Part shown: positions 8,802 through 17,181 of the stretch, piece after piece
Layout of the letters: every line of letters begins with the position of its first letter
How positions within the stretch are numbered: position 1 is the stretch's first letter
From: Thermoplasmata archaeon
GTDB lineage: Archaea > Thermoplasmatota > Thermoplasmata > Thermoplasmatales > GCA-001856825
NCBI GenBank assembly: GCA_021792355.1
Contig: JAJYUV010000004.1
Location: 95,605 to 159,604, forward strand
Reading direction: 5' to 3'
Length of the DNA stretch: 64,000 bases
The notes under the pieces: model-generated
Told to the model about the DNA's origin: nothing
What the model saw: only the letters and a program-made list of their open reading frames with translations
Database searches by the model: none
Made by a program: the position numbers and the translations under genes

Positions 8802-10917
8802 GGTACCTAACCTGACGGATAACAGGCTTCACTGGCCTTCCATCCTAATTGATTCACTGAAAAGGCTCAATCCCTGGGTGCTTAAGAGCAATGCCGTGAT
8901 GTTCATAACAGAATTAACTTTCGTCATAGTTCTGATTATGGCTATAGACCCTACGCTGATTCCTGTGGTATCGAGCCCAACAGAAAGGTTGTTCTATTCA
9001 GAAGTGGCCCTTATACTCATAGTGACTGTGTGGTTCAGCACTCTCTCAGATTCAATCGCCGAAGCGCAGATCCGAAACACGGCATCGAGTCTCAGGAAGA
9101 TGAAGGAGCAGATGACAGCAAAGAGAATGAAATCATCCAACAGGAAGGATGTAGAGATAGTGCCATCTGAACAGCTTCACAAGGGAGACATCATTTTGAT
9201 TGATCACGGCGATAAGGTCCCTATCGATTCTGAAGTCCTTGAAGGAATAGCTATGGTGGACGAGTCGCTTCTCACCGGTGAGTCGGCTAACGTGAGAAAG
9301 TCTGTTGGATCCACACTTCTTGGGGGCTCTGTTGTAACGACAGATAGCCTTGTTGCGAGAGTTTCCACCAATCCAGATGAGACTTATGTGAGCAAGCTCA
9401 TTAGCCTTGTAGAATCGTCCTCAAGACCAAAGACTCCAAACGAAATTGCACTTACGATTCTGATAGCAGGGTTTTCTGCAATATTCACCATAATAATAGT
9501 TTCACTACTGTTTCTCGGGGTGGAACTGAGACTAGGAATTGATCTGGCTGTGGTAATTGCATTGTATGTGTGTCTTCTGCCAACCACTATAGGAGCACTT
9601 CTACCCGCAATCGGTATATCTGGGATAAACAGAATGTCCGTGAAGAGAATCATTGCAAAGTCTGGAAAGGCAATTGAGGCTTCTGGTGACACAGATGCCC
9701 TTCTTTTGGACAAGACTGGCACAATCACCAGGGGGATGAGGAAGGCTATCAAGTTCATACCTGCAGGCAATCACACAGAAAGGGAGGTCGGAGAAGCCGC
9801 TCTACTGTCTTCATGGGATGACGACACTCCTGAGGGAAAGAGCATAGTTGAACTAGCGTACAACCTTGGCTTCGTGCCTCAAGCGTTTGGCACCATCGAG
9901 AGATCGGAATTCGAGGAGTTCAGCGCTGCAACAAGGAGGAGCAGCATCAGGCTGAGCGATCTCCAGGAGTTCAGGCTGCCCAAGGGAGGCAGAGGAATAC
10001 TCCAGAGAAAGAGGCTGAGGAGAAAATTTTCACCTGAAGAGCCACAACAGGAGCTGGAGATAGTCAAGGGAGCACCAGACGCAATCATAGATTATGTGAA
10101 GGTTAAGCCGCCTGATTTCGACGCAACGCTTCAGAAGATATCTGAGGATGGTGCGACAATAATGGCTGTAGCGGAAGCAGGGGATGTACTGGGTTTCATC
10201 AAGCTCAAGGACGAAGTCAAACCAGGAGTAAAGGAGAAGATCAAGGCACTTAGAGACATGGACATCGAAGTGGTCATGGTCACGGGAGATCAGCCTCTTA
10301 CAGCGGGCGTCATCTCGAAAGACGTTGGGATTGACGACTACATTGCAAAGGCAAGACCAGAGACCAAGTATGAGTTCGTAAAGGAAGAGCAGAAGGGAGG
10401 GAAGATAGTTTCAATGATAGGAGACGGAACGAATGACGCTCCGGCTCTGTCTGCAGCTGACGTTGGACTTGCAATGGCATCGGGAACCGAGCCGGCAAAG
10501 GAAGCTGCAAACATGGTTGATCTGGAATCAAACCCGTCCAAAATAATAGATGTGGTGATGCTCGGTAAGCAGATACTCATGACAAGGGGAACGGTGACAA
10601 CATTCAGCATAGCGAATGATATTGCAAAATACTTCGTGATAGTGCCTATCATGTTTGGTGCGCTGCCAGAGCTTGGCGCTCTAAATGTAATGCACCTAGG
10701 ACCGCATCTTGCGGTCATTTCTGCTTTGATCTACAACGCAATCATAATCCCCGCGTTGATACCCCTCGCCCTGAGGGGGAACGTGTTCAAGCCTTCAAGT
10801 ACGATGAAGATTTTCCTCAAGAACATAACCATTTATGGGCTTGGAGGGATAGTGCTTCCCTTCATAGCGATTAAGCTTATCGCAGTCCTGATAACGGTAC
10901 TGGGGGTGACGATATGA
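8791..10917 (+). CDS. kdpB: Potassium-transporting ATPase subunit B (P-type ATPase)
   Basis: This 708-aa catalytic subunit hydrolyses ATP for K+ import. TTG 8791 follows a strong GGAGGTG (from 8777). It has the actuator motif LLTGESANV, the phosphorylation site DKTGTITRG, TGDQPLTAGV and the hinge GDGTNDAPALS. It is slightly longer than common bacterial KdpB; the extra residues appear to lie in the nucleotide-binding domain around LPKGGRGILQRKRLRRKF (about residue 390). It overlaps kdpA and kdpC. Confidence 0.97.
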   Translation: MASEVPNLTDNRLHWPSILIDSLKRLNPWVLKSNAVMFITELTFVIVLIMAIDPTLIPVVSSPTERLFYSEVALILIVTVWFSTLSDSIAEAQIRNTASSLRKMKEQMTAKRMKSSNRKDVEIVPSEQLHKGDIILIDHGDKVPIDSEVLEGIAMVDESLLTGESANVRKSVGSTLLGGSVVTTDSLVARVSTNPDETYVSKLISLVESSSRPKTPNEIALTILIAGFSAIFTIIIVSLLFLGVELRLGIDLAVVIALYVCLLPTTIGALLPAIGISGINRMSVKRIIAKSGKAIEASGDTDALLLDKTGTITRGMRKAIKFIPAGNHTEREVGEAALLSSWDDDTPEGKSIVELAYNLGFVPQAFGTIERSEFEEFSAATRRSSIRLSDLQEFRLPKGGRGILQRKRLRRKFSPEEPQQELEIVKGAPDAIIDYVKVKPPDFDATLQKISEDGATIMAVAEAGDVLGFIKLKDEVKPGVKEKIKALRDMDIEVVMVTGDQPLTAGVISKDVGIDDYIAKARPETKYEFVKEEQKGGKIVSMIGDGTNDAPALSAADVGLAMASGTEPAKEAANMVDLESNPSKIIDVVMLGKQILMTRGTVTTFSIANDIAKYFVIVPIMFGALPELGALNVMHLGPHLAVISALIYNAIIIPALIPLALRGNVFKPSSTMKIFLKNITIYGLGGIVLPFIAIKLIAVLITVLGVTI

Positions 10918-11357
10918 AAGGAATGAAGAGCCTGTCTTCTGCTGTGAGACTCACTCTGATTTCTGTTTTGATATGCGGACTAGTGTTTCCGTTGGTTATG
11001 ACTGGAATAGGGGAGGTTGCAATGCCTTGGCAGTCAAATGGGTCACAGGTGTATTTCGATGGTAAATCTATTGGTTCAGACATAATTGCACAGAATTTCA
11101 GCGCGCCTGTTTTCTTCCATCCTAGAAATGATTCTGCTTCCGGGGTGGACCCAGACATTACGATTACAGAAGCCATGAACCAGATACCGAGGATACACAA
11201 TTCAACTGGAATACCTCTGTCATTCCTCAATTCCACGTTGCAGAAGTACAAGCAATACACACTTTTCTTCTTCGGTACTCCGTACATCAATGTACTCAAT
11301 GTGAATCTCTATCTCGTAGAGTCTTACCCGTCAATATACGAACCGTACATACAGTGA
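10914..11357 (+). CDS. kdpC: Potassium-transporting ATPase subunit C
   Basis: This 147-aa single-pass membrane subunit stabilises the KdpFABC complex and raises ATP affinity. One N-terminal membrane helix (LISVLICGLVFPLVMTGIG) is followed by IGSDIIAQNF and the SASGVDPDITITEAM...IPRI block typical of KdpC. It is rather short and has a divergent C-terminus. ATG 10914 overlaps the kdpB stop (ATGA). No kdpF-like hydrophobic peptide and no KdpD/KdpE genes follow. Confidence 0.93.
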   Translation: MKGMKSLSSAVRLTLISVLICGLVFPLVMTGIGEVAMPWQSNGSQVYFDGKSIGSDIIAQNFSAPVFFHPRNDSASGVDPDITITEAMNQIPRIHNSTGIPLSFLNSTLQKYKQYTLFFFGTPYINVLNVNLYLVESYPSIYEPYIQ

Positions 11358-11409
11358 ATTCATTAGCTTCATTGTGCAGGTAATGCTTAAGGTCTGAATA
11401 TGACTGAGT

Positions 11410-12444
11410 GTGGCCGAGATCATGGAGGAAAGCGAGGAAGCTGATAACGTCAGGTTCTGGAAAAGACGCGCACTGATCAGCGTTACAACAGGTCTGATAG
11501 TGTTGTCATCGTCAGTTACATTCTACTTTTCTAGTGATCAGAGAAACTACTTTACAAACATAGCTCTGCAACTTGTCTTCCTCATTCCCATTCTTGTCAT
11601 ATCGTCTTATCTCATATATTCCCTTGACCTCAGGTACAGGAAAGTGAAGATCGGATATACCAGATACGTCAGGAATTCACTGGTTTATCTTTACATAGCA
11701 TTTCCATTCTGGGTAATATCCGCTGCAGCGATTCTATCATTTGGGAATCCTTACCTGGCGTTCTTCGCTTTAGATGTAATCTTCTTTTTAATAATCACTG
11801 CGATGGTAACCAACCTCAGAGTACGACTCTTGAAGAGAACATCAAGGGAGATTGAAAATAATGGTATCGTCCAAGGGGCAAGGGGAATTGCAGAGAGGAT
11901 GGGAATAAAAATCTCGAGCTTTAGGGTAATTGACTGGAGTAAGGCAAAGATTGCTAATGCATTCCAGACAGGTCTCTCGAAATACTATGTGTTCGTGACC
12001 AACTTCCTTCTGGAGAATCTTTCTGAAGATGAGAACTTGGCCATTATTGCTCACGAAATGGCACATGCTCAAAGGAAGCATCTCAAAAAAACGCTGATGT
12101 TTGCAAGTGTTACAATGATCGTTACAGGAAACGTTCTCTTTGCCACGATCGTGCTGAAGCTGGGTTATGGGATAAAGACCGGGTTCGTCTTAGGAATCGC
12201 AACATCTGTTTTCCTCACATTGTACATCCTTCTTCCATTTATTCAGAGGAGGTTCGAGAGAGAAGCAGATGTCATTGCTGCACGCTTTACAGATCCAAAA
12301 CTTCTAGCAGACACCCTAGTGAAGGTCGCTCGACTTAATCATTCACCTGTCAATATTCCCAGTTACATGAATCTCAGTCATCCAAGCACCTCTGAAAGGG
12401 TGAGTTACCTTATGAAACTGGAGAATTTGACTAAAAAGTATTAA
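11410..12444 (+). CDS. M48-family membrane metalloprotease (HtpX/Ste24-like)
   Basis: This 344-aa membrane protease is probably involved in membrane-protein quality control. Two pairs of hydrophobic helices occupy about residues 20-75 and 95-140. The zinc motif HEMAH is near residue 215 (IIAHEMAHAQRKH). Further helices and the third ligand region FEREADVIAA follow near residue 285. GTG 11410 is the start. It is a monocistronic gene downstream of kdpC, with a 52-nt gap. Confidence 0.92.
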   Translation: MAEIMEESEEADNVRFWKRRALISVTTGLIVLSSSVTFYFSSDQRNYFTNIALQLVFLIPILVISSYLIYSLDLRYRKVKIGYTRYVRNSLVYLYIAFPFWVISAAAILSFGNPYLAFFALDVIFFLIITAMVTNLRVRLLKRTSREIENNGIVQGARGIAERMGIKISSFRVIDWSKAKIANAFQTGLSKYYVFVTNFLLENLSEDENLAIIAHEMAHAQRKHLKKTLMFASVTMIVTGNVLFATIVLKLGYGIKTGFVLGIATSVFLTLYILLPFIQRRFEREADVIAARFTDPKLLADTLVKVARLNHSPVNIPSYMNLSHPSTSERVSYLMKLENLTKKY

Positions 12445-12539
12445 AAAGAATTATGAAGAAATAGATATGATATCTTTTTATCTTGCAGTTCCTTTCAAGC
12501 TGACAGATCATTCCGCTCAGTTAATGCGCTGTTTTTTAA

Positions 12540-12556
12540 GAGAAACAAAATAATAT
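12540..12556 (+). promoter_or_regulatory. TATA region of the MaoC-like gene
   Basis: The A+T-rich element aaaataatatc lies 25-35 nt before ATG 12581. This suggests a leaderless transcript. Confidence 0.4.
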
Positions 12557-12580
12557 CAAGTCCCGATAAAGAGCATTGCT

Positions 12581-12970
12581 ATGGAGATTAAAGTTGGACA
12601 GAAAACAACCCATACTAGGATTTTCACGAGAGAAGACGTGAAACTTTTCGGCGAGTTGTCTGGTGATAAGGGAATTCACCACATTAAACCAGACAGTCTT
12701 GGTAGAATAATGGTCCAGGGACTGTTGACTGCCACTATCCCTACCAAAATGGGCGGCGACATGAATTTTATAGCAAGGGACGGGTGTTTTCATTTTCTCA
12801 GACCGGTATATGTCGGTGACACGGTGAAGTGCGAGGCGGAAATCACCAAGGCAGAAACCGATGAAAGGTATGTTCGATTGAGCATAGGGACCAGGTGCGT
12901 GAATCAATCCAACGAGGAAGTTATGACCGGAGAGATAAGCGGCGTGATCAGACTGAAGCAGATGCAATGA
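12581..12970 (+). CDS. MaoC-like hydratase-fold protein
   Basis: This 129-aa hot-dog-fold protein belongs to the (R)-specific enoyl-CoA hydratase/MaoC group. The catalytic block reads ELSGDKGIHH, aligning with the family pattern SGDxNPxH, so the Asp and His are kept. VQGLLTATIP and FLRPVYVGDTV follow as in MaoC proteins. Start is ATG 12581. The substrate is unknown; no fatty-acid genes adjoin. It could be a dehydratase acting on a 3-hydroxyacyl thioester. Confidence 0.8.
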   Translation: MEIKVGQKTTHTRIFTREDVKLFGELSGDKGIHHIKPDSLGRIMVQGLLTATIPTKMGGDMNFIARDGCFHFLRPVYVGDTVKCEAEITKAETDERYVRLSIGTRCVNQSNEEVMTGEISGVIRLKQMQ

Positions 12971-13086
12971 TTCGGTAAACCCGTTCTCCGTACAGTTTTC
13001 ATTCTTAATAAATGGTGAAACTTTCAGGGTAAACGTAAAAAATTCTTATTTAACGCATACATGGAGCTTAGTCAAACAGCCATCCT

Positions 13087-13095
13087 ATTATACAA
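13087..13095 (+). promoter_or_regulatory. TATA box of the M20 hydrolase gene
   Basis: The sequence attatacaa lies 26 nt (centre to ATG) before ATG 13117, the spacing expected for leaderless archaeal transcription. Confidence 0.55.
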
Positions 13096-13116
13096 TGATT
13101 GCATTGAAAAACAGAG

Positions 13117-14286
13117 ATGGACATGGCAGCAAAAATGGCTTCCGAAAAGATAGAGAATTATCTTATAAAAACGAGAAGAACATTTCACCAATATCCAGAA
13201 TTGAGTTTCGAAGAGTTCGAGACGTCAAAGAGAATCGAGGGAGAACTGAAGAAGATGGGTATTACCCCTATCAGAATTGCAAAGACAGGTCTGATTGCGG
13301 ATATCAAAGGAAAGTCCGGTGGCAAAACGGTGGCAATAAGGGCAGACATCGATGCGCTCCCAGTGACTGAGGAAAACACTTTCGATTACAAGTCAAAAAG
13401 AGCAGGGGTGATGCACGCATGCGGACACGACTCTCACATCACCATGGCTCTGGGGGCAGCTAAGTTATTAAGCGCAGACAGAGAATTCAAGGGTACCGTG
13501 AGAATGCTTTTCCAGCCAGCAGAGGAGTCACCGCCGGGAGGGGCAAAGGAAATGATCAGGGAGGGTGCAATTGAAGGGGTTGACTACATCATAGGGCAGC
13601 ATGTTGCTTCGGAGGTGCCAGCAGGAAAGGTCGGCATTTACTACGGCCCAATGATGGCTAATGCAGATGAAATTAAGGTGAAATTGGAGGGGGTCGGTGG
13701 TCATGGAGCTGCACCTCACGAAACGACGGATGCCCTCTTACTGGCATGTGAATTTGTTGTACAGGCGCAGACAATTGTTTCCAGAAGAGTACCGCCATTC
13801 AATCCAGCGGTGGTAACATTTGGAACGTTGCATTCGGGTTACAGGTACAACATAATCGCAAAATATGCGGAACTTACGGGAACGGTGAGGACATTTGACA
13901 AGGAAACGCAGGATTTGGTCAGAAAGGAACTAAAAAAGATTCTTGATGGACTGTCCAGAGCAACGAGGTGCAAGTACGATTTCTCTTACATAAACGGATA
14001 TCCTGCAACTATTAACAATGAGGGAGTATCAAAAGTCGTTGAAGAAGTCGCAAGTGAAGTACTGGGAAGGGAAGGAATCTTACATCCAAACCCATCTATG
14101 GGAGGAGAGGATTTTGCCTATTATCTCCAGAAGATTCCAGGAGCATATTATTTTCTTGGTATCGGGAATAAGGAAAGGGGAATTGTCAGCCCAGAACACA
14201 GTTCTACGCACAAGATAGACGAAAGTGTATTGAAATATGGAACGGAGATTCTGCTGAGAAGCGCAAAGAAGCTTCTTTCACAATGA
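13117..14286 (+). CDS. M20-family metal-dependent amidohydrolase/aminoacylase
   Basis: This 389-aa hydrolase of the IAA-amino-acid hydrolase/carboxypeptidase group removes acyl groups from N-acyl amino acids. The N-terminal HQYPELSFEEFET and metal-binding HACGHDSH (near residue 106) are classic, as are the PAEESPPGGA block with catalytic Glu, GQHV, and the lid domain GVGGHGAAPHETTDA. MGGEDFAYY supplies the last ligand near residue 330. Start ATG 13117 fits the TATA spacing; ATG 13123 is possible. Cytoplasmic; the natural substrate is not indicated. The stop codon abuts the antisense tRNA-Gly gene with no gap. Confidence 0.92.
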   Translation: MDMAAKMASEKIENYLIKTRRTFHQYPELSFEEFETSKRIEGELKKMGITPIRIAKTGLIADIKGKSGGKTVAIRADIDALPVTEENTFDYKSKRAGVMHACGHDSHITMALGAAKLLSADREFKGTVRMLFQPAEESPPGGAKEMIREGAIEGVDYIIGQHVASEVPAGKVGIYYGPMMANADEIKVKLEGVGGHGAAPHETTDALLLACEFVVQAQTIVSRRVPPFNPAVVTFGTLHSGYRYNIIAKYAELTGTVRTFDKETQDLVRKELKKILDGLSRATRCKYDFSYINGYPATINNEGVSKVVEEVASEVLGREGILHPNPSMGGEDFAYYLQKIPGAYYFLGIGNKERGIVSPEHSSTHKIDESVLKYGTEILLRSAKKLLSQ

Positions 14287-14359
14287 TGCGAGCGCCGGGA
14301 TTTGAACCCGAGGCATGAGCTTGGCAAGCTCACGTGTTACCAGGCTACACCACGCTCGC
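14287..14359 (-). tRNA. tRNA-Gly (anticodon GCC)
   Basis: On the minus strand a full cloverleaf forms. The acceptor GCGAGCG pairs with CGCTCGC, and the anticodon stem TGAGC/GCTCA encloses loop TTGCCAA (anticodon GCC). The T arm is TCGGG-TTCAAAT-CCCGG and the discriminator is A. CCA is not encoded and no intron is present. It reads Gly GGC. Its 3' end touches the convergent M20 hydrolase stop. Confidence 0.97.
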
Positions 14360-14460
14360 TAAGCACCCTATGAATATGATGATAAAAAACTAACTGATTT
14401 TCTCGGTGGCATTTTGCCTCTCAATATTTAATGCCACCCGATTTATAGGTAAAACACACT

Positions 14461-14469
14461 ATTTATAAT
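14461..14469 (+). promoter_or_regulatory. TATA box of tRNA-Arg
   Basis: The sequence atttataat is centred 24 nt before the first base of the tRNA, a standard archaeal stable-RNA promoter position. Confidence 0.65.
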
Positions 14470-14488
14470 GACAGTAGGATACAGTCTT

Positions 14489-14563
14489 GGGCCCGTGGGG
14501 TAGTTTGGATCATCCTTTTGGCCTTCGGAGCCGACGACCCGGGTTCAAATCCCGGCGGGCCCG
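14489..14563 (+). tRNA. tRNA-Arg (anticodon TCG)
   Basis: The acceptor GGGCCCG/CGGGCCC closes the fold. The anticodon stem TTGGC/GCCGA holds loop CTTCGGA, so the anticodon is TCG (Arg CGA). The T arm is CCGGG-TTCAAAT-CCCGG and the discriminator is G. It is 75 nt, with no intron and no encoded CCA. Confidence 0.96.
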
Positions 14564-14761
14564 CTTATAAAATGTGTATCTCCTTCCACCTCTCGTCTTG
14601 CAATGAAACCGAGGTACCCATGTTTAAGTCGCAAGCAAATATGACGAAAAGTCTGTCATTGGTAGAATAAGGGTATGCTGTCTTTTGTATCTCCAGAATT
14701 AATTAAAGGATTTACATGAAAATATTATCATGAAAATCACTGAATAATAGAGGATTTATTC

Positions 14762-14776
14762 ATAATGGTTATATGA
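14762..14776 (+). promoter_or_regulatory. Promoter of the small membrane protein pair
   Basis: The TATA-like ttatatga (14769-14776) lies about 25 nt before ATG 14798, so the message is probably leaderless. The surrounding cataatggttatatg recurs with one extra T before the Lrp gene at 16670-16685. Confidence 0.5.
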
Positions 14777-14797
14777 ACTTGTTTGAATTATGAGAAC

Positions 14798-14917
14798 ATG
14801 ATTATTCAGTCCGAGGAGTTGCCTCCTTTTGGTTTGCTGTTTTGGTTTATTGTAGTCGGTGGTATAATAGGAACTGGAATAGCTATTTATCTCAAAATTA
14901 GGAGAACGAAAAAATGA
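14798..14917 (+). CDS. 39-aa single-pass membrane protein
   Basis: No family is recognised. The product has a short acidic head (MIIQSEELPP), one hydrophobic helix (FGLLFWFIVVGGIIGTGIAI) with small glycine motifs (GG, GTG) that could pack against another helix, and a basic tail (KIRRTKK) that would sit in the cytoplasm. Coding is supported by the promoter at leaderless spacing, the ATGA overlap with the next small frame, and position before an amino-acid permease. It may be a small accessory subunit of a transporter or other membrane complex. Confidence 0.6.
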   Translation: MIIQSEELPPFGLLFWFIVVGGIIGTGIAIYLKIRRTKK

Positions 14918-15024
14918 TAAAAGGTGACTGGTTTTTTGTTTTCGTTTATTCTGGAGTTATAGGAGCTATCTTTCTAATCTTTTATGTATGGGTATACATC
15001 ATACCCCACGCTCTGCCTCCTTAG
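14914..15024 (+). CDS. 36-aa single-pass membrane protein
   Basis: No family is recognised. ATG 14914 overlaps the preceding stop (ATGA), and GGAG (14901-14904) lies 9 nt upstream, so it is well placed for coupled translation. The peptide has a short polar start (MIKGDW), one long aromatic hydrophobic helix (FFVFVYSGVIGAIFLIFYVW) and a proline-rich end (PHALPP). The pair looks like small subunits of a membrane complex. The gene 93 nt downstream encodes an APC permease with its own promoter, so partnership is inference only. Confidence 0.6.
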   Translation: MIKGDWFFVFVYSGVIGAIFLIFYVWVYIIPHALPP

Positions 15025-15086
15025 CCTATTCGCTGATTGTCGTTTGATTACATTAGAGAGAGGTTATCAACGAATTATCATACAAT

Positions 15087-15095
15087 AATTTATGA
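15087..15095 (+). promoter_or_regulatory. TATA box of the APC permease gene
   Basis: The sequence aatttatga is centred 26 nt before GTG 15117 (leaderless spacing). Confidence 0.5.
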
Positions 15096-15116
15096 ATCCG
15101 CTAGCTATTCAATTAT

Positions 15117-16535
15117 GTGTCAGGAGAAAACGAACTCACCCACAACGTCATTGGAATGTGGGGAGTCGTTCTCTATTCGGTTTCAGTGATTAGTCCTGCA
15201 TTCACATTTACGATTGGAAGCGTTGCTTCAATCGTGTATGCAGGAAGATCTGCGCCCTTGGCATTCCTGATTGCAGGGATTACTACGTTTTCAGCAGTAA
15301 TTGCCCTATATATTTTCAGTAAATATATTAGCAACTCAGGAGGGTACTACAAATTCATAGAAGCCGCAACTCAGAGAGCATCAATTTCAAAGACGGTAGG
15401 ACTTTGGTACATGTCAACTATTTTAGGCGTAATAATCATGGGCGGCGGGATAGTTGCATGGTACGTCAATAGTACTATGGAGATTTTGTTTAACATTTCT
15501 GTGTCTCCGTATTTGTTGATACTGCTATCGTTTACTGTACCCGTACTTTTTTTAGCTGTAGGATATTTTAGGATAAGAACTGCAGCCAGGACAGCTATCA
15601 CGATTGGAGTTGTCCAGCTCGTCGTGTTCAGCCTGTTTTCCCTAGCGTTTGTCCTAAGGACGCCGTATAACGGGTTGTTCTATTTTAACTTATCAAATTC
15701 TGCAAATGGTCTTCACGGCTTTTTTCTTGCTATGATACTTGGGGCTTTCTTCTCCTATGGAGGCTATGGATCAGTCGTTTCCCTCGGTGAAGAGGTGAAA
15801 TTGTCCAGAAGGACCATGAAGAAAGCAATAGTCTATGCCCTTGCTATCATGGTCACTTTTGAAACCTTTGCGATTTATAGTATAGTAGCTGCTGCTGGGC
15901 CTAATATAAATTTTCTTACAAGTTCCATAGCCCCTAGTTTGTACATTAGTAAAATGCTATTTGGGACGGAGGCGGGATTCGTAGTATTCGTGGTTGGCTT
16001 GATAGGAATCATATATTCGCTAGTGCTATCAGGTAATAGTGGTGCTAGGTATGTATTTGCACTGGCAAGAGACGGACTCTTTTCCACGAACTTGGCACGA
16101 GTACATCCTAGATACAAAAGTCCCTATATGGCGGTTCTCTGGATATTTATTATTGCACTTATTGGAAACGTCATAACTGAGATCATTTTGATTATTTTTT
16201 TCGGGCCTTCCAATGGTTTGTTTTATTCGTGGGCGATCTGGGGTACAGTAGTAATGATATTTTCTATTTTGATCAGCGTCTCTACTAACAGTAGTCTCGC
16301 ATTCTTTATGCGTAAAATTGGAAAGAAACTGAGCGTGTCAACTCACATTTTGGCCCCTTCAATATCCTCACTGGTCATGGTCATTGCGCTATATTACTCC
16401 CTATTCGATCTTAAAAGTCCAATGAACTCAGTCTACTGGGTAGCCCTTTCAATGATCCTAATCAATGGGTTCATTGTCTACCTGAGGCGAAACAAGATAA
16501 GAACAGATAATCTCGAGGATTTGATCTCGGAATAG
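15117..16535 (+). CDS. APC-superfamily amino acid/amine permease
   Basis: The product is a 472-aa cytoplasmic-membrane permease with about 12 hydrophobic helices. It begins with the usual APC opening (helix 1 VSVISPAFTFTIGSVASIVYAG) and has the broken-helix glycine pattern SNSGGYYKF plus the AFFSYGGYGSVVSLGEEVKLSRR segment that precedes the cytoplasmic loop. GTG 15117 is the start, just after the TATA spacing. It lies between the two tiny membrane proteins and an Lrp-type regulator. The substrate is probably an amino acid or amine but is not determined. Confidence 0.85.
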   Translation: MSGENELTHNVIGMWGVVLYSVSVISPAFTFTIGSVASIVYAGRSAPLAFLIAGITTFSAVIALYIFSKYISNSGGYYKFIEAATQRASISKTVGLWYMSTILGVIIMGGGIVAWYVNSTMEILFNISVSPYLLILLSFTVPVLFLAVGYFRIRTAARTAITIGVVQLVVFSLFSLAFVLRTPYNGLFYFNLSNSANGLHGFFLAMILGAFFSYGGYGSVVSLGEEVKLSRRTMKKAIVYALAIMVTFETFAIYSIVAAAGPNINFLTSSIAPSLYISKMLFGTEAGFVVFVVGLIGIIYSLVLSGNSGARYVFALARDGLFSTNLARVHPRYKSPYMAVLWIFIIALIGNVITEIILIIFFGPSNGLFYSWAIWGTVVMIFSILISVSTNSSLAFFMRKIGKKLSVSTHILAPSISSLVMVIALYYSLFDLKSPMNSVYWVALSMILINGFIVYLRRNKIRTDNLEDLISE

Positions 16536-16675
16536 ATGAATACTGGATGAGTTTATCTTTACTTGTGCAAACCGAGCCTTTCCCTCCCATTCTAATTCAC
16601 TATATTTCTTACTTATAACAGTTTTACATTGCAAAAACTTATTATTTGAAGCTTGTCATATTACATTGGCATAAT

Positions 16676-16685
16676 GGTTTATATG
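16676..16685 (+). promoter_or_regulatory. TATA box of the Lrp-type regulator gene
   Basis: The sequence ggtttatatg is centred about 27 nt before ATG 16708 (leaderless). The element cataatggtttatatg nearly repeats the promoter at 14761-14775. Confidence 0.5.
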
Positions 16686-16707
16686 CAATGAGATATTTTG
16701 GTTTAAA

Positions 16708-17181
16708 ATGTCTCTGAACATAATGGCGGATTCCTTGGACGAGATAGATTCAAAGATAGTAGAAATGCTTAGTGAAGACGGAAGAATTACCGATACTGAA
16801 ATAGCTAAAAAAGTCGGATTGAGCAAAACGAGCGTCAGACTTAGAAAATTGAAATTGATCAAAAGTGAGAAGATAAAGATTCTAGGTATTCCAATATTAA
16901 GGAACCTGAATCTTGTGGATTCTGATGTTTTCGTAAAATTTTACATAAATACACCACAGATCCAGATAGAATCATTCATCAAGACACTGTTAAAGGAGGA
17001 GCACATCTACGAAGTAAACAGGTATCTTTACAAGTACGACATCAGTCTCGCGGTGTATCACACCAGTTTCGCTCTTCTGAAGTCTTACATTCAAGAACTC
17101 TTCAAGGATTTCAAGATAATAGAATCATACGATATCTTCCCAGTTCTGCAAACTGACAAGGCATTTGGAGTTCTAATGTGA
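16708..17181 (+). CDS. Lrp/AsnC-like transcriptional regulator
   Basis: The 157-aa product has an N-terminal winged helix typical of Lrp (DEIDSKIVEMLSEDGRITDT, then EIAKKVGLSKTSVRLRKLKL) and a divergent C-terminal effector domain. ATG 16708 fits the TATA spacing; ATG 16723 (MADSLDEID) is an alternative start. It overlaps the 3' end of the convergent M29/NicX-like gene by 9 nt. Its position between a permease and the catabolic island suggests it regulates one or both in response to a small amino-acid-like ligand. Confidence 0.8.
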   Translation: MSLNIMADSLDEIDSKIVEMLSEDGRITDTEIAKKVGLSKTSVRLRKLKLIKSEKIKILGIPILRNLNLVDSDVFVKFYINTPQIQIESFIKTLLKEEHIYEVNRYLYKYDISLAVYHTSFALLKSYIQELFKDFKIIESYDIFPVLQTDKAFGVLM

